From: Bifidobacterium margollesii
GTDB taxonomy: Bacteria; Actinomycetota; Actinomycetes; Actinomycetales; Bifidobacteriaceae
Assembly (NCBI RefSeq): GCF_002860355.1
Contig: NZ_NMWU01000002.1
Location: 124,001-188,000 of the forward strand
Direction: 5' to 3'
Length of the DNA: 64,000 nucleotides
The position numbers were made by a program, and so were the translations under genes. A model generated the notes under the pieces. It ran no database searches and was not told where the DNA came from. It saw nothing but the letters and a program-made list of their open reading frames with translations. This document shows, piece after piece, positions 26,982 to 36,440 of this stretch (position 1 is the stretch's first letter; each line of letters opens with the position of its first letter).

Positions 26982-28388
26982 ATGGCTTTCATGGATGACG
27001 AATACTTGCTGACGACGGATCTGGCCAAGGAGTTGTTCCACAATTATGCGGAGAAGATGCCGATCGTGGACTATCACTGCCACCTGCATCCCGAGGAGAT
27101 CTACAAGGACCCGAACTTCAAGGACATCGTCGAGGCGTGGCTGACCGACGGCAACAACTACGGCGACCACTACAAGTGGCGTCTGGAACGCGCCAACGGC
27201 GTGCCGGAGGAGCTCATCACCGGCAACGGCGACCCGTGGGACAAGTTCTATGCCTACGCGCAGACCATGGAGAAGGCCATCGGCTCCCCGGTGTACATGT
27301 GGACGCATCAGGAGCTGCGCCGCTACTTCGGCATCACCGACGAGCTCAACTCCAAGACCGCCAAGGCGATCTACGATCAGACCAACGAAATGCTGGCCGG
27401 CCCTGAGTTCTCCCGCCGCGCCCTGCTGCGCCGCATGAACCTCGACACCATCTGCACCACCGACGATCCGGTCGATTCGCTGGAATACCACATCGCCTTC
27501 GAGAAGGAAGGCGGCGACACCTTCAGGATGATCCCGGCCATGCGCCCCGACAAGGCCCTGAACCCCGACAAGGCCGGCTTCCCCGAGTGGGTCGACCAGC
27601 TTGAGCAGGTGACCGGCGACAAGATCAACTCCTTCGACGACATGATGGCCGCCATCAACAAGCGCGTGGACTTCTTCCACGAGCACGGCTCCCGCCTGTC
27701 CGACCACGCCGCCGACCTGATGCTGTACGCCAAGTCCACTCCGGCCGAACGCGACGCGATCCTCGACAAGGCGCGCGCCGGCAAGCCGCTGACGCTGGAG
27801 GAGGTCACCAAGTACCGCACCCAGCTGTTCCTCGACCTCATGAAGATCTACCACGCCCACGGCTGGACGATGCAGCTGCACATCCACGCCATGCGCAACA
27901 TCAACTCCCGCGAGTTCGCGATCCACGGCCCGGACACCGGCTACGATTCGATCAACGACCGTTCCATCGCCGAGCCGCTGGCAGCCCTGCTCAACGAGGC
28001 CGCCAAGACCGACTCCATCCCGAAGATGCTGATCTACTCGCTCAACCCGAACGACTATCTGGCCATCACCACCATCATCGGATGCTTCCAGGGTGGCATG
28101 AAGCAGCGCATGGCCCTCGGCAACGCCTGGTGGTTCAACGACACCCGTGAAGGCATCCGCAAGCAGATCCAGACCATGGCCGAAGGTTCGCTGCTCGGCA
28201 ACTTCGTCGGCATGACCACCGACTCCCGTTCGTTCCTGAGCTTCCCGCGCCACGAGTTCTTCCGCCGCATCCTGTGCGAGCAGCTGGGCGAGTGGGCCGA
28301 TCGCGGAGAGATCCCGTCCGACCTCGAAACCCTTGCCCCGCTGGTGCAGGACGTCTCCTACAACAACGCCAAGGAACTGTTCAAGTAA
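26982..28388 (+). CDS. uxaC: Glucuronate isomerase
   Basis: UxaC interconverts D-glucuronate and D-fructuronate (also D-galacturonate and D-tagaturonate) in the cytosol, the first step of hexuronate catabolism. The 468-aa protein has the usual length and the family start MPIVDYHCHLHPEEIYKDP near residues 24-43, with the metal-binding His pair. It later has LEYHIAFEKEGG, MQLHIHAMRNIN and NAWWFNDTREGI. ATG 26982 has AAAGGAGGT upstream. A GPH symporter gene follows 306 bp later, consistent with uptake of hexuronates. Further pathway genes (uxaB, uxuA, kdg) are not in the window. Confidence 0.95.
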   Translation: MAFMDDEYLLTTDLAKELFHNYAEKMPIVDYHCHLHPEEIYKDPNFKDIVEAWLTDGNNYGDHYKWRLERANGVPEELITGNGDPWDKFYAYAQTMEKAIGSPVYMWTHQELRRYFGITDELNSKTAKAIYDQTNEMLAGPEFSRRALLRRMNLDTICTTDDPVDSLEYHIAFEKEGGDTFRMIPAMRPDKALNPDKAGFPEWVDQLEQVTGDKINSFDDMMAAINKRVDFFHEHGSRLSDHAADLMLYAKSTPAERDAILDKARAGKPLTLEEVTKYRTQLFLDLMKIYHAHGWTMQLHIHAMRNINSREFAIHGPDTGYDSINDRSIAEPLAALLNEAAKTDSIPKMLIYSLNPNDYLAITTIIGCFQGGMKQRMALGNAWWFNDTREGIRKQIQTMAEGSLLGNFVGMTTDSRSFLSFPRHEFFRRILCEQLGEWADRGEIPSDLETLAPLVQDVSYNNAKELFK

Positions 28389-28547
28389 CCCCGTCGCGGT
28401 CCGCGCCGCCGAAATCGGTCGGATCAGTCAACGGCGATGTTGACGATCGGCTGGATCGGCGGTCCGCGACCGCGATCAATCAACCAATCAATCTGTTCTC
28501 CGTGTGCGGCCGGTGGAAACCGGGTGAGAATCGGACACGGAAAAAAA

Positions 28548-28615
28548 GACGTTCGATCCGACTGCCATCGGATCGAACGTCCGGGATCGCGGCCGTCTGG
28601 CAACAGTCGCGATCC
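28548..28615. promoter_or_regulatory. Two-hairpin leader of the GPH symporter
   Basis: GACGTTCGATCCGA (28548-28561) pairs perfectly with TCGGATCGAACGTC (28568-28581) across 6 nt. A second stem GGATCGCG (28584-28591) pairs with CGCGATCC (28608-28615). Read on the minus strand the first hairpin is followed by seven T's, which gives it intrinsic-terminator form in that direction. No other gene is seen in the 306-bp gap. Confidence 0.65.
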
Positions 28616-28694
28616 GGTGAAACAAACCAACCTAGAAGGAAGGGTTCCCAGGCTTCCGACATTCTGCCGGATACCTTGAGAACAGGTATCAATT

Positions 28695-30122
28695 ATGACT
28701 ACTGCAACAGACAGCGGTGTAATCAACACCGGTAAGGGAGAAAAGCTCAGCTGGCGCGAGAAGATCGGCTACGGCTTCGGTGATCTCGGCAACGGCTTCA
28801 TGTTCGATCTGGGTCAGGCCTACCTGACCAAGTTCTACACCGACGTCGCTCTGATCAACCCCGGCATGGTGGCCACGATCATGGCCGTCACCAAGATCTA
28901 CGACGCCTTCATGGACCCGATCGCCGGCGCGTTCGTCGATAGCCGTCGAGTCGGCAAGCACGGCAAGTTCCGTCCGGTGATGATGGTCGGCGCGATCATC
29001 CTGTCGATCCTGACGGTCATCACCTTCACGATGCCGGACTTCCCGATGTGGGGCCGTATCGTCTACGCCTTCGTCACCTACATGGCGTGGGGAACCTGCT
29101 ACTCGTTCACCAACCTGCCGTATGTGGGTCTCGCCAACGTGATGACCCGAGACGTCGATGAGCGAGCCCAGCTGGCCACCACCCGTCAGGCCGGCTCCCT
29201 CGGCGCCCAGTGGATCACCGGTGTGGCCTTCATTCCGATCATCCTGCTGTTCTCCGACTCCAACGGCAAGGTCACCACGTTCCACGGCTATGCCGTCGCC
29301 TCCGCCATCATGGCCATCCTCGGCGTGCTGTGCTTCTCCGTCACGTTCTTCAACTGCAAGGAACACATCAAGATCAACCGTGAGAAGACCGGCGACAAGT
29401 CCAAGGAGGGCGTCGGCGCCTACATCAAGGTGGTCTTCACCAACAAGCCGCTGCTCGCCATCATTCTGATGACCCTGTTCACCATCTCCGCCATGAACAC
29501 CAACAACGCGATGATGCTGTACTTCGCCGAATACAACCTCGGTTCCATGGGTCTGCAGCCGGTGATCAACGCCATCCAGATGGGCTGCTCCATCGTGGCC
29601 ATCCTCTCCATCCCGTTCCTTGTGAAGAAGTTCGGCAAGAAGCAGGTCGCCGTGGTCTGCTTCGTCGTCGGTGCGGTCGCCAACCTCATCAACTTCTTCC
29701 TGCCCACCAACATCGTCACCTTCATCATCTTCGTGACCATCGGCTACGTCTGCCTCGCCATCCCGAATGGCATCACCTGGGCATTCGTCAACGACGTGAT
29801 CGACTACGGCGAGTGGCACACCGGCATCCGTAAGGAAGGCATCACCGTCGCCGCGTTCAACTTCTCCCGTAAGCTCGCGCAGTCCCTGGCCGCCGTCATC
29901 ACCGCCGGCATCTTGGGCGTCACCGGCTACGTCGCCAACCAGGCGCAGTCCGCCGCCACCCTCGCCGGCATCAAGGGCGCCATGACCCTCTACCCGGCCG
30001 TGGCCCTGTTCGCCGCCATGCTGATCATCTTCTTCCTGTACGGTCTGACCGACGACAAGTACCGCAAGATCGCCGATGATCTGAACAACGGCAAGTGGGA
30101 GAAGGGCGAGCTCGACCACTGA
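28695..30122 (+). CDS. GPH-family (glycoside-pentoside-hexuronide) sugar symporter
   Basis: This 475-aa major-facilitator-type transporter has about 12 membrane helices. It starts LSWREKIGYGFGDLGNGFMFDLGQAYLTKFYTDV, then MDPIAGAFVDSRRVGKHGKFRP, and has NLPYVGLANVMTRDVDERAQLATTRQAG and a C-terminal WAFVNDVIDYGEWHTGIRKEGITVAAFNFSRKLAQSLA. All are characteristic of the GPH family (MelB, GusB, UidB). Its position after uxaC suggests glucuronide or glucuronate uptake. The N-terminus of about 15 polar residues is cytosolic. Confidence 0.92.
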   Translation: MTTATDSGVINTGKGEKLSWREKIGYGFGDLGNGFMFDLGQAYLTKFYTDVALINPGMVATIMAVTKIYDAFMDPIAGAFVDSRRVGKHGKFRPVMMVGAIILSILTVITFTMPDFPMWGRIVYAFVTYMAWGTCYSFTNLPYVGLANVMTRDVDERAQLATTRQAGSLGAQWITGVAFIPIILLFSDSNGKVTTFHGYAVASAIMAILGVLCFSVTFFNCKEHIKINREKTGDKSKEGVGAYIKVVFTNKPLLAIILMTLFTISAMNTNNAMMLYFAEYNLGSMGLQPVINAIQMGCSIVAILSIPFLVKKFGKKQVAVVCFVVGAVANLINFFLPTNIVTFIIFVTIGYVCLAIPNGITWAFVNDVIDYGEWHTGIRKEGITVAAFNFSRKLAQSLAAVITAGILGVTGYVANQAQSAATLAGIKGAMTLYPAVALFAAMLIIFFLYGLTDDKYRKIADDLNNGKWEKGELDH

Positions 30123-30209
30123 GTCGCTGAGCCGTCTCTCGACCACTGAGTTCCCTCGGAATCCTCGGTCGGGTTCCAACTCTGATCGCTGATTCCCCTC
30201 GTTTTCTCC

Positions 30210-30242
30210 AGGCCTTCCGGATTCGCTCCGGAAGGCCTTTTT
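30210..30242 (+). terminator. Rho-independent terminator of the GPH gene
   Basis: AGGCCTTCCGGA (30210-30221) pairs with TCCGGAAGGCCT (30227-30238) across a 5-nt loop, then the T-run. It lies 88 bp after the stop and 78 bp before the convergent dinB end. Confidence 0.92.
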
Positions 30243-30253
30243 CGTGCGGTGCC

Positions 30254-30294
30254 CGCTCCCGCTGGCGGGAGCTGTCAGCGTAGCCGACTGAGGG
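30254..30294. repeat. Diverged palindromic repeat unit
   Basis: GCTCCCGC/GCGGGAGC hairpin followed by TGTCAGCGTAGCCGACTGAGGG. It matches the TGTCGGCGTAGCCGACTGATGAGG units of the 37.5-kb cluster. Confidence 0.65.
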
Positions 30295-30320
30295 TGGTCG
30301 AGCCTCGCCCCTACGCCGAT

Positions 30321-31640
30321 TCACGAATCACGCAATCCCAAGCGAACGGCGTCGCGTCCGAACCGTTCGCGAATCGAATCTAATGCCTTCTCCGCCTGCC
30401 CCATACGCTTCACGGTTTTCGCGGTTCCGGCACAGCTTCCCCCGTTGGCATCAATGGTGTTCCTGTCGCTCGGCTCCTCGGCTAGCAGATCATCGAAACT
30501 GGCTTGCACGGGCGTCGTGGACGTATCGCTCAGTCCCGAAGCGCTCACCCCGGCCAGACGAACCGGTCTGGGCAGCGACATCCCGCGTGAGATCGCCCCC
30601 GCCGGCATGTCGAGCATCCGCTCCAGCAGCATGACGCTTTGCGGATAGATGGCGGCGGCGGTGTTCACCGGCCGATCCAACGTCTGCGATTTCGTGGAAT
30701 ACCGCAGATCGGCGAACCGCAGCTTCACGGTGATCGTCCGGGCCAGCAGCCCTCGCCGCCGCAGCGAGGAGGCCACGGTGTCCGCACACCACAGCAGCAG
30801 ACCGGTCACCGTGTTCGGATCCTGCGTATCCTCGTCGAACGTGCGTTCCGCGCCGATCGATTTTTCCGGAGTGTACGGCACCACGGCCCGTTCGTCGATG
30901 CCGCGGGCCGCCAGATACAATCCGTTGGCATGAATCGCCGAACCGGTGGCGCGAGTCAGATCGTCCCTGCTCATCGTCGCCAGCTGCGTCACCGTGGTGA
31001 CTCCCCACTGTTCCAATCGTTTGGCGCTGGAAGGCCCCACCCCCGGCAGCGAGCGCAACGGCAGCATCTGCACGAACTCGGCCTGCCGGGCCACGGGGAC
31101 CAGCAGCATGCCGTTGGGCTTGGCGTTGGTGGAGGCGAGCTTGGCGACGAGCTTGTTGCCGGCCACTCCCACCGAGCAGGTGACGTGGAACCGCCTTTCC
31201 ACCTCGCGGCGTATCCATGCGCCGATGGCGGTGGGCCGCTCCCACTGTCTGAGCGCGCCGGAGACGTCCATATATACTTCGTCCACCGATGTGCGTTCGA
31301 TCCGGTCGGTGATCCGGCTCATCAGCTGGAATATCCGGTGGGAGATCGACCGATAGTAGGTCATGTCCACCGGAAGGAAGACACCGTCCGGGCACAGTCG
31401 CCTTGCCGTGGCGACGGGCATGGCCGAGTTCACGCCGTACGGCCGGGCCTCGTAGCTGGCGGCGGACACCACGGAACGCGGTCCGGTGCCGATGATGACC
31501 GGTCGGCCCTTGAGCTCCGGGCGGCGTGCGATTTCGCAGGAGGCGAAGAAGGCGTCCATATCGATGTGCAGCGTCGTGCAGCCGGTCTCATCGTGACCCC
31601 AGTCGCGTCTGACGGCTGCGGATCGGGGTGAGGTGCTCAT
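30321..31640 (-). CDS. dinB: DNA polymerase IV (Y-family, DinB type)
   Basis: The 439-aa translesion polymerase has CTTLHIDMDAFFASCE (catalytic Asp), RPVIIGTGPRSVVSAASYEARPYGVNSAMP, and RTSVDEVYMDVSG with the second acidic pair. It then has GVAGNKLVAKLAST, LPGVGPSSAKRLEQWG (helix-hairpin-helix) and the little-finger region TVKLRFADLRYSTKSQTL. The C-terminus (about 360-439) is Ser/Thr-rich and variable and lacks an obvious beta-clamp QLxLF motif. Confidence 0.95.
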   Translation of the reverse strand: MSTSPRSAAVRRDWGHDETGCTTLHIDMDAFFASCEIARRPELKGRPVIIGTGPRSVVSAASYEARPYGVNSAMPVATARRLCPDGVFLPVDMTYYRSISHRIFQLMSRITDRIERTSVDEVYMDVSGALRQWERPTAIGAWIRREVERRFHVTCSVGVAGNKLVAKLASTNAKPNGMLLVPVARQAEFVQMLPLRSLPGVGPSSAKRLEQWGVTTVTQLATMSRDDLTRATGSAIHANGLYLAARGIDERAVVPYTPEKSIGAERTFDEDTQDPNTVTGLLLWCADTVASSLRRRGLLARTITVKLRFADLRYSTKSQTLDRPVNTAAAIYPQSVMLLERMLDMPAGAISRGMSLPRPVRLAGVSASGLSDTSTTPVQASFDDLLAEEPSDRNTIDANGGSCAGTAKTVKRMGQAEKALDSIRERFGRDAVRLGLRDS

Positions 31641-31745
31641 ACCGCCATCGTAATAGGAGACGATTGATGTTGCGCGTGTCGCGAGGTCGCCTAAATCCGG
31701 GATGAGTGCTACAGTATCTATCTGTTGCGTTCTGTGAACGTGACT

Positions 31746-31832
31746 GGAGTGATGCCTGAGTGGCCGAAAGGGGCACCCTGCTAAGGTGTTAGCTGCGCAA
31801 GCGGCTCGGGGGTTCGAATCCCCCTCACTCCG
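31746..31832 (+). tRNA. tRNA-Ser (GCT)
   Basis: This class II tRNA of 87 nt has acceptor arms GGAGTGA and TCACTCC, anticodon GCT in the loop TGCTAA, a long variable arm and the T-loop GGTTCGAATCC. G is the discriminator and no CCA is encoded. Confidence 0.95.
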
Positions 31833-31837
31833 CAGCC

Positions 31838-31871
31838 AAGGGATTCACGATGATTCGTGAATCCCTTTTTT
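31838..31871 (+). terminator. Rho-independent terminator of tRNA-Ser
   Basis: AAGGGATTCACGA (31838-31850) pairs with TCGTGAATCCCTT (31855-31867) across a 4-nt loop, followed by a T-run. It begins 5 bp after the tRNA. Confidence 0.93.
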
Positions 31872-31904
31872 CGATGGGTTTTCGATGAGATGCGGAACGG
31901 AGTC

Positions 31905-32738
31905 ATGCGTAACGAGGCCGGAGAAACGGGACGGGAGCGTGACGCGGTGCAGGAGGATGCCGCGTCGCGGACGGGCGTCGGGAAGCGCGGCGTGAGGATG
32001 AAGGCCCTGCGCGCGGCGTTTCCGCTGACCGTGCCGATCGCGGCAGGCTTCCTGTTTCTTGGATGCTCGTATGGTCTGCTCATGCATGCCAAGGGGTTCG
32101 CGTTCCTGTATCCGGTGTGCATGGCGTATTTCATTTTCGCCGGATCGATGGAGTTCGTGACGGTGAATCTGCTGCTGTCCGCGTTCAATCCGGTCGCCGC
32201 GTTCATGCTCGCCCTGATGGTCAACGCCCGGCACCTGTTCTATGGGCTGTCGATGCTCGGCAGATTCCGGAATCTCGGGTGGAAGAAACCGTATCTGATC
32301 TTCGCGATGTGCGACGAAAGCTTCGCCATCAATTCGTCGGCCCGCATTCCCGAGGATGTGGATCGCGGCTGGTTCATGCTGTTCGTTTCGTTGCTCAACC
32401 GATGGTATTGGATCGCCGGCACGGCACTGGGATGGCTGGTCGGCGGACTGCTGCCGTTCAGTACGAAAGGCATAGAATTCGTGCTTACCGCGCTGTTTCT
32501 GGTGATCTTCCTTGATCAGTGGATGGATCGGGATGGTATGCGGCGGCGGGCTCCCGGCATGATCGGCGTGCTCGCATCCCTGGGATGTCTGATCGTGTTC
32601 GGCTCGGAACGGTTCATGATCCCGTCGATGGTGCTGATGATCGTCCTGTTCGTGATGCTGCGGCCGTATCTGGATGATCTGAAAACCACGGCGAATGCCG
32701 GCGGTGCCGCGAATATCAACGGCGAGGTGAACGCATGA
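31905..32738 (+). CDS. azlC: AzlC-type branched-chain amino acid exporter subunit
   Basis: The protein has about 277 aa from ATG 31905; in-frame starts at 31890 and 31998 are alternatives. A charged N-terminal stretch is followed by [27 protein letters not shown] and the family signatures [26 protein letters not shown] and [10 protein letters not shown]. About seven membrane helices are expected. AzlC and AzlD form a two-part transporter for branched-chain amino acid efflux. The stop overlaps the azlD start by 4 bp, so the pair is co-translated. The gene begins only ~35 bp after the tRNA-Ser terminator, so its promoter is tight. Confidence 0.92.
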   Translation: MRNEAGETGRERDAVQEDAASRTGVGKRGVRMKALRAAFPLTVPIAAGFLFLGCSYGLLMHAKGFAFLYPVCMAYFIFAGSMEFVTVNLLLSAFNPVAAFMLALMVNARHLFYGLSMLGRFRNLGWKKPYLIFAMCDESFAINSSARIPEDVDRGWFMLFVSLLNRWYWIAGTALGWLVGGLLPFSTKGIEFVLTALFLVIFLDQWMDRDGMRRRAPGMIGVLASLGCLIVFGSERFMIPSMVLMIVLFVMLRPYLDDLKTTANAGGAANINGEVNA

Positions 32739-33070
32739 CGATGACGGTTTGGCAGAGCGTGATCACCATAGCCGTGGTGGCGATCGGCACGATGCTCACC
32801 CGATTCCTGCCGTTCCTCCTGTTCCCGGAGTCGAAGCGGCCGCCGCGCATCATCGACTATCTGGGCAGGGTGCTGCCGCTGGCGATGACCGGGCTGCTGG
32901 TCGTCTATTCGCTCAAGGACGTATCGCCGCTGTCCGGCAGTCACGGCGTGCCCGAGGCGATCGCCATGGCCGCGATCATCGCGCTGCATCTGTGGAGGCG
33001 CAATATGCTGCTGTCCATCGCCGGCGGAACCGTGCTGTACATGCTGCTGGTGCAGCTGGTGTTCGTGTAG
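32735..33070 (+). CDS. azlD: AzlD-type branched-chain amino acid exporter subunit
   Basis: The 111-aa small membrane partner has four membrane segments. It has [48 protein letters not shown] and ends with [11 protein letters not shown], typical of AzlD. The ATGA overlap with azlC indicates co-translation. The gene is convergent with the ECF ATPase gene 25 bp away. Confidence 0.92.
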   Translation: MTMTVWQSVITIAVVAIGTMLTRFLPFLLFPESKRPPRIIDYLGRVLPLAMTGLLVVYSLKDVSPLSGSHGVPEAIAMAAIIALHLWRRNMLLSIAGGTVLYMLLVQLVFV

Positions 33071-33095
33071 AAGACGGTCGGCGTGTAGGCGCAGG

Positions 33096-34643
33096 TCAGG
33101 CGGTAAGCCGGTCGATCAGTTCGGCGCGCCCCTCGGCGTCGAGCGGACGGGCGGATACGACATGTCCGGAATCCAGCGTCAGCATGTGATCGCAGGCGAG
33201 CGCCGCGAATTCGGGGTCATGCGTGATCACCACCACGGTACGTCTCTCATGCTCGGCGATCCTGCGAATCAGTCGTGCGACCTGTTCCATATGACGACGA
33301 TCCAATCCGCTGGTCGGCTCGTCGAAGATCAGCAGCGGTCGATTGGAGGCCAACGCCGCCGCGATGGCCACACGCTGCTTCTGCCCGCCGGAAAGCGACA
33401 GCGGGTGCCGGTCGGCGAATTCGGTGAGGTCGAGATCGCGCAGAATCCCGTGCGCTCGCGTTGCGTTCGTATCGTTCGTATCGTCCGTTTCGGCGAGCAG
33501 GACCTCGTCGAGCACGGATTCGGTGAACAGTTCGCAGTTCACGTCCTGCATGACGGTAAAGCAGGTGTGCAGCCGATCCCGACGGTCCAGGCGCTCGCCG
33601 TCCGGTGCGATCAGCGTGCCCTTCGCGCGGCGGTCCAATCCTTGGAGACACCGAGCGAACGTCGATTTTCCGGCACCGTTGAGCCCGACCACGGCGGTTA
33701 CGGCTCTGGCCGGCAGGCTGGCCGAGGGGATGTCGAGGCTGGGGGTTGGCGCGTGCCGGTAGGTATAGGAGAACCGTTCGATACGCCATGATTCGGCAGG
33801 ATTCGTCGGGCTGGTCACAGAGGTGGCCACAGTGGCGGTCGCCGGGGCGGTCGCCGGGGCGATCCGATCCGCCCTTGTCGGTCTGAGACCAAGCCTGCGG
33901 CATTCGTCGTCGGCAAGATCATGCAGTTCGTCGCCGGTCATGGTGCGTGCTATCCGCCCGTTGCGGAACACCATCGCCGTGTCGATCAGACCGTCCAGCC
34001 AGTACAGCCGATGTTCGGCGATCACCACGGTGTGTCCCCGCGCTTTCCACCGTGCGACGATGGCCCGCAGATCGGCGATCGCGCTCGCGTCCAGATTGCT
34101 GCTCGGTTCGTCCAGCACCATGATGTTCGGCCCCGCCGTGCAGACCGCCGCGCAGGCCACCTTCTGCCGCTGCCCGCCACTCAGCGCGGTGATGTCCCGG
34201 CCCAGCAGATCGCCGATGCGCAGATCGGACGCGGTTTCGGCCACGCGCCGGCGGATTTCGTCGGGGTCGATGCCGAGGTTCTCGCAGGCGAACGCCAGCT
34301 CGCCGGTCACGTCCAGTGTGAAGAACTGGCTTTTGGGGTTCTGGAACACCGAGCCGACATGCCGGGCGAGTCCGGCCAGATCCGTGGCGCGGGTGTCCAC
34401 GCCGTTCACCTGTACCGTGCCGGTCATCGTGCCGTCGAAATAGTGGGGTGCCAGCCCGTTGATCAGTCGGGTCACCGTGGTTTTGCCGCAGCCGGATTCG
34501 CCGCACAGCAGCAGCACGGTGCCCTGCGGAACGTCAAAGGTGAGGTCCCGCACGCCGGCGTGGGGTTCTGCGGCATAGGAGAATCCCGCATGGTCGAACC
34601 GTATGGAGGGCGTTTCGTCGATCATGATCGTTCCGTTGGTCAT
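33096..34643 (-). CDS. ECF transporter ATPase with two fused ABC domains
   Basis: The 515-aa cytosolic protein carries two ABC cassettes. The first has Walker A GESGCGKTT (about 42-50), Q-loop SVFQNPKSQFFTLDV, signature LSGGQRQKV and Walker B IMVLDEPSSNLD. The second has Walker A GLNGAGKST (about 310), signature LSLSGGQKQRVAIA and Walker B LIFDEPTSGLDRR. The two halves replace separate EcfA1 and EcfA2. ATG 34643 has GGAG upstream; a longer frame to 34709 would overlap the T component. A DTNDTN stretch comes from a short in-frame tandem repeat. It is the last gene of the S-T-A operon. Confidence 0.92.
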   Translation of the reverse strand: MTNGTIMIDETPSIRFDHAGFSYAAEPHAGVRDLTFDVPQGTVLLLCGESGCGKTTVTRLINGLAPHYFDGTMTGTVQVNGVDTRATDLAGLARHVGSVFQNPKSQFFTLDVTGELAFACENLGIDPDEIRRRVAETASDLRIGDLLGRDITALSGGQRQKVACAAVCTAGPNIMVLDEPSSNLDASAIADLRAIVARWKARGHTVVIAEHRLYWLDGLIDTAMVFRNGRIARTMTGDELHDLADDECRRLGLRPTRADRIAPATAPATATVATSVTSPTNPAESWRIERFSYTYRHAPTPSLDIPSASLPARAVTAVVGLNGAGKSTFARCLQGLDRRAKGTLIAPDGERLDRRDRLHTCFTVMQDVNCELFTESVLDEVLLAETDDTNDTNATRAHGILRDLDLTEFADRHPLSLSGGQKQRVAIAAALASNRPLLIFDEPTSGLDRRHMEQVARLIRRIAEHERRTVVVITHDPEFAALACDHMLTLDSGHVVSARPLDAEGRAELIDRLTA

Positions 34644-34657
34644 AGGCGCTCCGTTGA

Positions 34658-35416
34658 TCACAGTATTCCGGCCGCCGCGCAGATCCAGACGGTGAAGCAG
34701 ACCACGCACAGCAGCATGACGGCCGCGTCGGGAGCCCGCAATCCCACATCGGCGATGCTGGTGCGTCTGCCGGGGCCTCCCAGACCTCGGGTCATCGCGG
34801 CCTGGGCGAGTTCATCGGCGATCTGCACGCTGCTGCCGATCAGCGGCACCACGCGGTATTCGAACATCGAGCGCGCGCGGCTGCCGCCGATATGCACACC
34901 GCGCATGCGCATCGCGTCGCTGATCCGACGCTGCTCGGCGAGCGCGGTGGGGAAGAAGCGGAACATCACCGCCAGTGGGATCGTCACCGCCTGCGGAACA
35001 TGCATGCGATCCAGTGCGGTCACCAGTTCGCTGGCCGTGGTGGTGGCGATCATCCAGTAGGCGGTCATGGCCACGGGCAGCATTTGGGTGGCCATCGCCA
35101 CCGTGGCGTAGACCAGCCAGGTCATGGCCGTGCCCCACAGGCCGTGTGCCGAGGCCGATACGGCGGGCAGCAGGAGCGTCGCGGCCGCGGCGCTGGCGAA
35201 CAGCAGCAGAACATAGCCGATCATGGCGATCCATCGTCGGCTCAGCGGCAGCAGGATGATCGGCAGGCAGGCGAGTGCGAGTCGTATGACGTCGACGGTC
35301 GGCAGGCCGCTGCCGGCGCGGGCGAGGCAGAAGCATCCGACGGTGATCGTCAGTGCGATTTTCGTACGCGGGTCGAGACGGACGGTGGGGCGGGGACGGT
35401 TGGCGGAGCGGAACAC
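34658..35416 (-). CDS. ECF transporter transmembrane component (EcfT/CbiQ family)
   Basis: The 252-aa protein begins with LDPRTKIALTITVGCFCLA and has about five membrane helices. Near the C-terminus AMRMRGVHIGG is the first Ala-Arg-Gly coupling motif and QAAMTRGLGGPGRRT the second, both known to contact the ATPase. The start is GTG at 35416 without a clear Shine-Dalgarno, 40 bp after the S component stop. Confidence 0.9.
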   Translation of the reverse strand: MFRSANRPRPTVRLDPRTKIALTITVGCFCLARAGSGLPTVDVIRLALACLPIILLPLSRRWIAMIGYVLLLFASAAAATLLLPAVSASAHGLWGTAMTWLVYATVAMATQMLPVAMTAYWMIATTTASELVTALDRMHVPQAVTIPLAVMFRFFPTALAEQRRISDAMRMRGVHIGGSRARSMFEYRVVPLIGSSVQIADELAQAAMTRGLGGPGRRTSIADVGLRAPDAAVMLLCVVCFTVWICAAAGIL

Positions 35417-35456
35417 AGGGTTGGCCAGTTCTGTGTGTTCGGTCGGTATTGTGCGC

Positions 35457-36062
35457 TCAGACCAGTCCGGCGCGCTCGAAGTGCCGGCGCATCACCGATC
35501 GGGCGATCCATGCGCCGATCAGTCCGCCGACGATGCCGAGCGCCACCAGTACGGGAAGCATCCAGCCGGGGAAGAGTCCGGCCATCTGCATGGTCGCCGT
35601 TTCACCTTTTTTGGCGATCATGGAGGCGAGGTAGTCGTTGCGGCCGATGTAGAACGGCAGGAACAGTCCGAGATTCCACAGGTTGAACACGCCTGCGGAA
35701 AGCACGTTGAGCGTCATACGCCGGTAGCCTCCGACCTTGGCGATCAGATCGGCGGCGATGGCGGCCACCACGGCGGTGACGATGGTGTATACGTTGCCGT
35801 GGATCACGCCCATGAGCAGGGCGAGCAGTATGCCGAGGATGGTGATCGCGCCGAACCGCCGGGATTTGGCTAGGGTGAGCATGTAGGGAATGCCGCCGAG
35901 GATGCCGCAGGCGAATCCCATGAACGGCATACCGAACGGCAGGGGCTGCACCACGGCGGCTGCGATGGCGATCAGAACGAAATACAGTGCGGCGTATACG
36001 CCGATGAAGATGTAGTCGCGGGTGCCGAGTTTCGTGCCGGCGGTTGTGGTGGGTGCGGTCAT
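35457..36062 (-). CDS. ECF transporter substrate-specific component (MptD-like)
   Basis: The 201-aa membrane protein has about six helices, with LGTRDYIFIGVYAALYFVLIAIAA, FMGFACGILGGIPYMLTLAKSRRFGAITILGILLALLMG, and GGYRRMTLNVLSAGVFNLWNLG. These are features of the Trep_Strep/MptD group of ECF S components, whose substrate is not established. AAGGAAG precedes the ATG. It leads the S-T-AA operon on the minus strand. Confidence 0.88.
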   Translation of the reverse strand: MTAPTTTAGTKLGTRDYIFIGVYAALYFVLIAIAAAVVQPLPFGMPFMGFACGILGGIPYMLTLAKSRRFGAITILGILLALLMGVIHGNVYTIVTAVVAAIAADLIAKVGGYRRMTLNVLSAGVFNLWNLGLFLPFYIGRNDYLASMIAKKGETATMQMAGLFPGWMLPVLVALGIVGGLIGAWIARSVMRRHFERAGLV

Positions 36063-36275
36063 GATTGCTTCCTTCGTCCGGTTGATGGTTGCGGCGGTGT
36101 CGGTTGGCCGCGTTCGGTGTCGGTTGGTATCGGCGTTCGGTGGTTCCGCTTTCGGTGGGCAACCCGCAATATAAGGGATGTCTGTCGAAAAGTCACCTCT
36201 TGTGTTTTATGGATGTTTGTGATAATTGCGCCGCTTTTGATATTGGTCGGGGGTTGGTGATGCTGATTGCTGTGA

Positions 36276-36291
36276 AAATCTACGTAGATTT
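36276..36291. promoter_or_regulatory. 16-bp perfect palindrome between divergent genes
   Basis: AAATCTACGTAGATTT is a perfect palindrome in the 378-bp gap between the ECF S gene (minus) and the glycine-rich protein gene (plus). The surrounding DNA is AT-richer than the rest of the window. An operator is plausible, but no regulator is encoded nearby. Apart from this I see nothing definite in 36063-36440. Confidence 0.5.
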
Positions 36292-36440
36292 AGGGGGTAG
36301 TTGATCGGTCTGGTCGAGGAATTGATTCACGGTGACGAAGCATGGTGGAAATATGTTGGTGGCATATTGTTCAATGAATACGGCTGTGTTGGCACCGGTG
36401 GTTGGACGACCGGTCGTATGAGCTATAGATGGGGGTATCT

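Noticed and set aside
28490-28640. Cobalamin-riboswitch-like string (GGAAACCGGGTGAGAATC) in the GPH leader
   Set aside because: Only one short motif fits; the remaining conserved B12-box elements and the expected core are missing, and the downstream gene is a sugar symporter.
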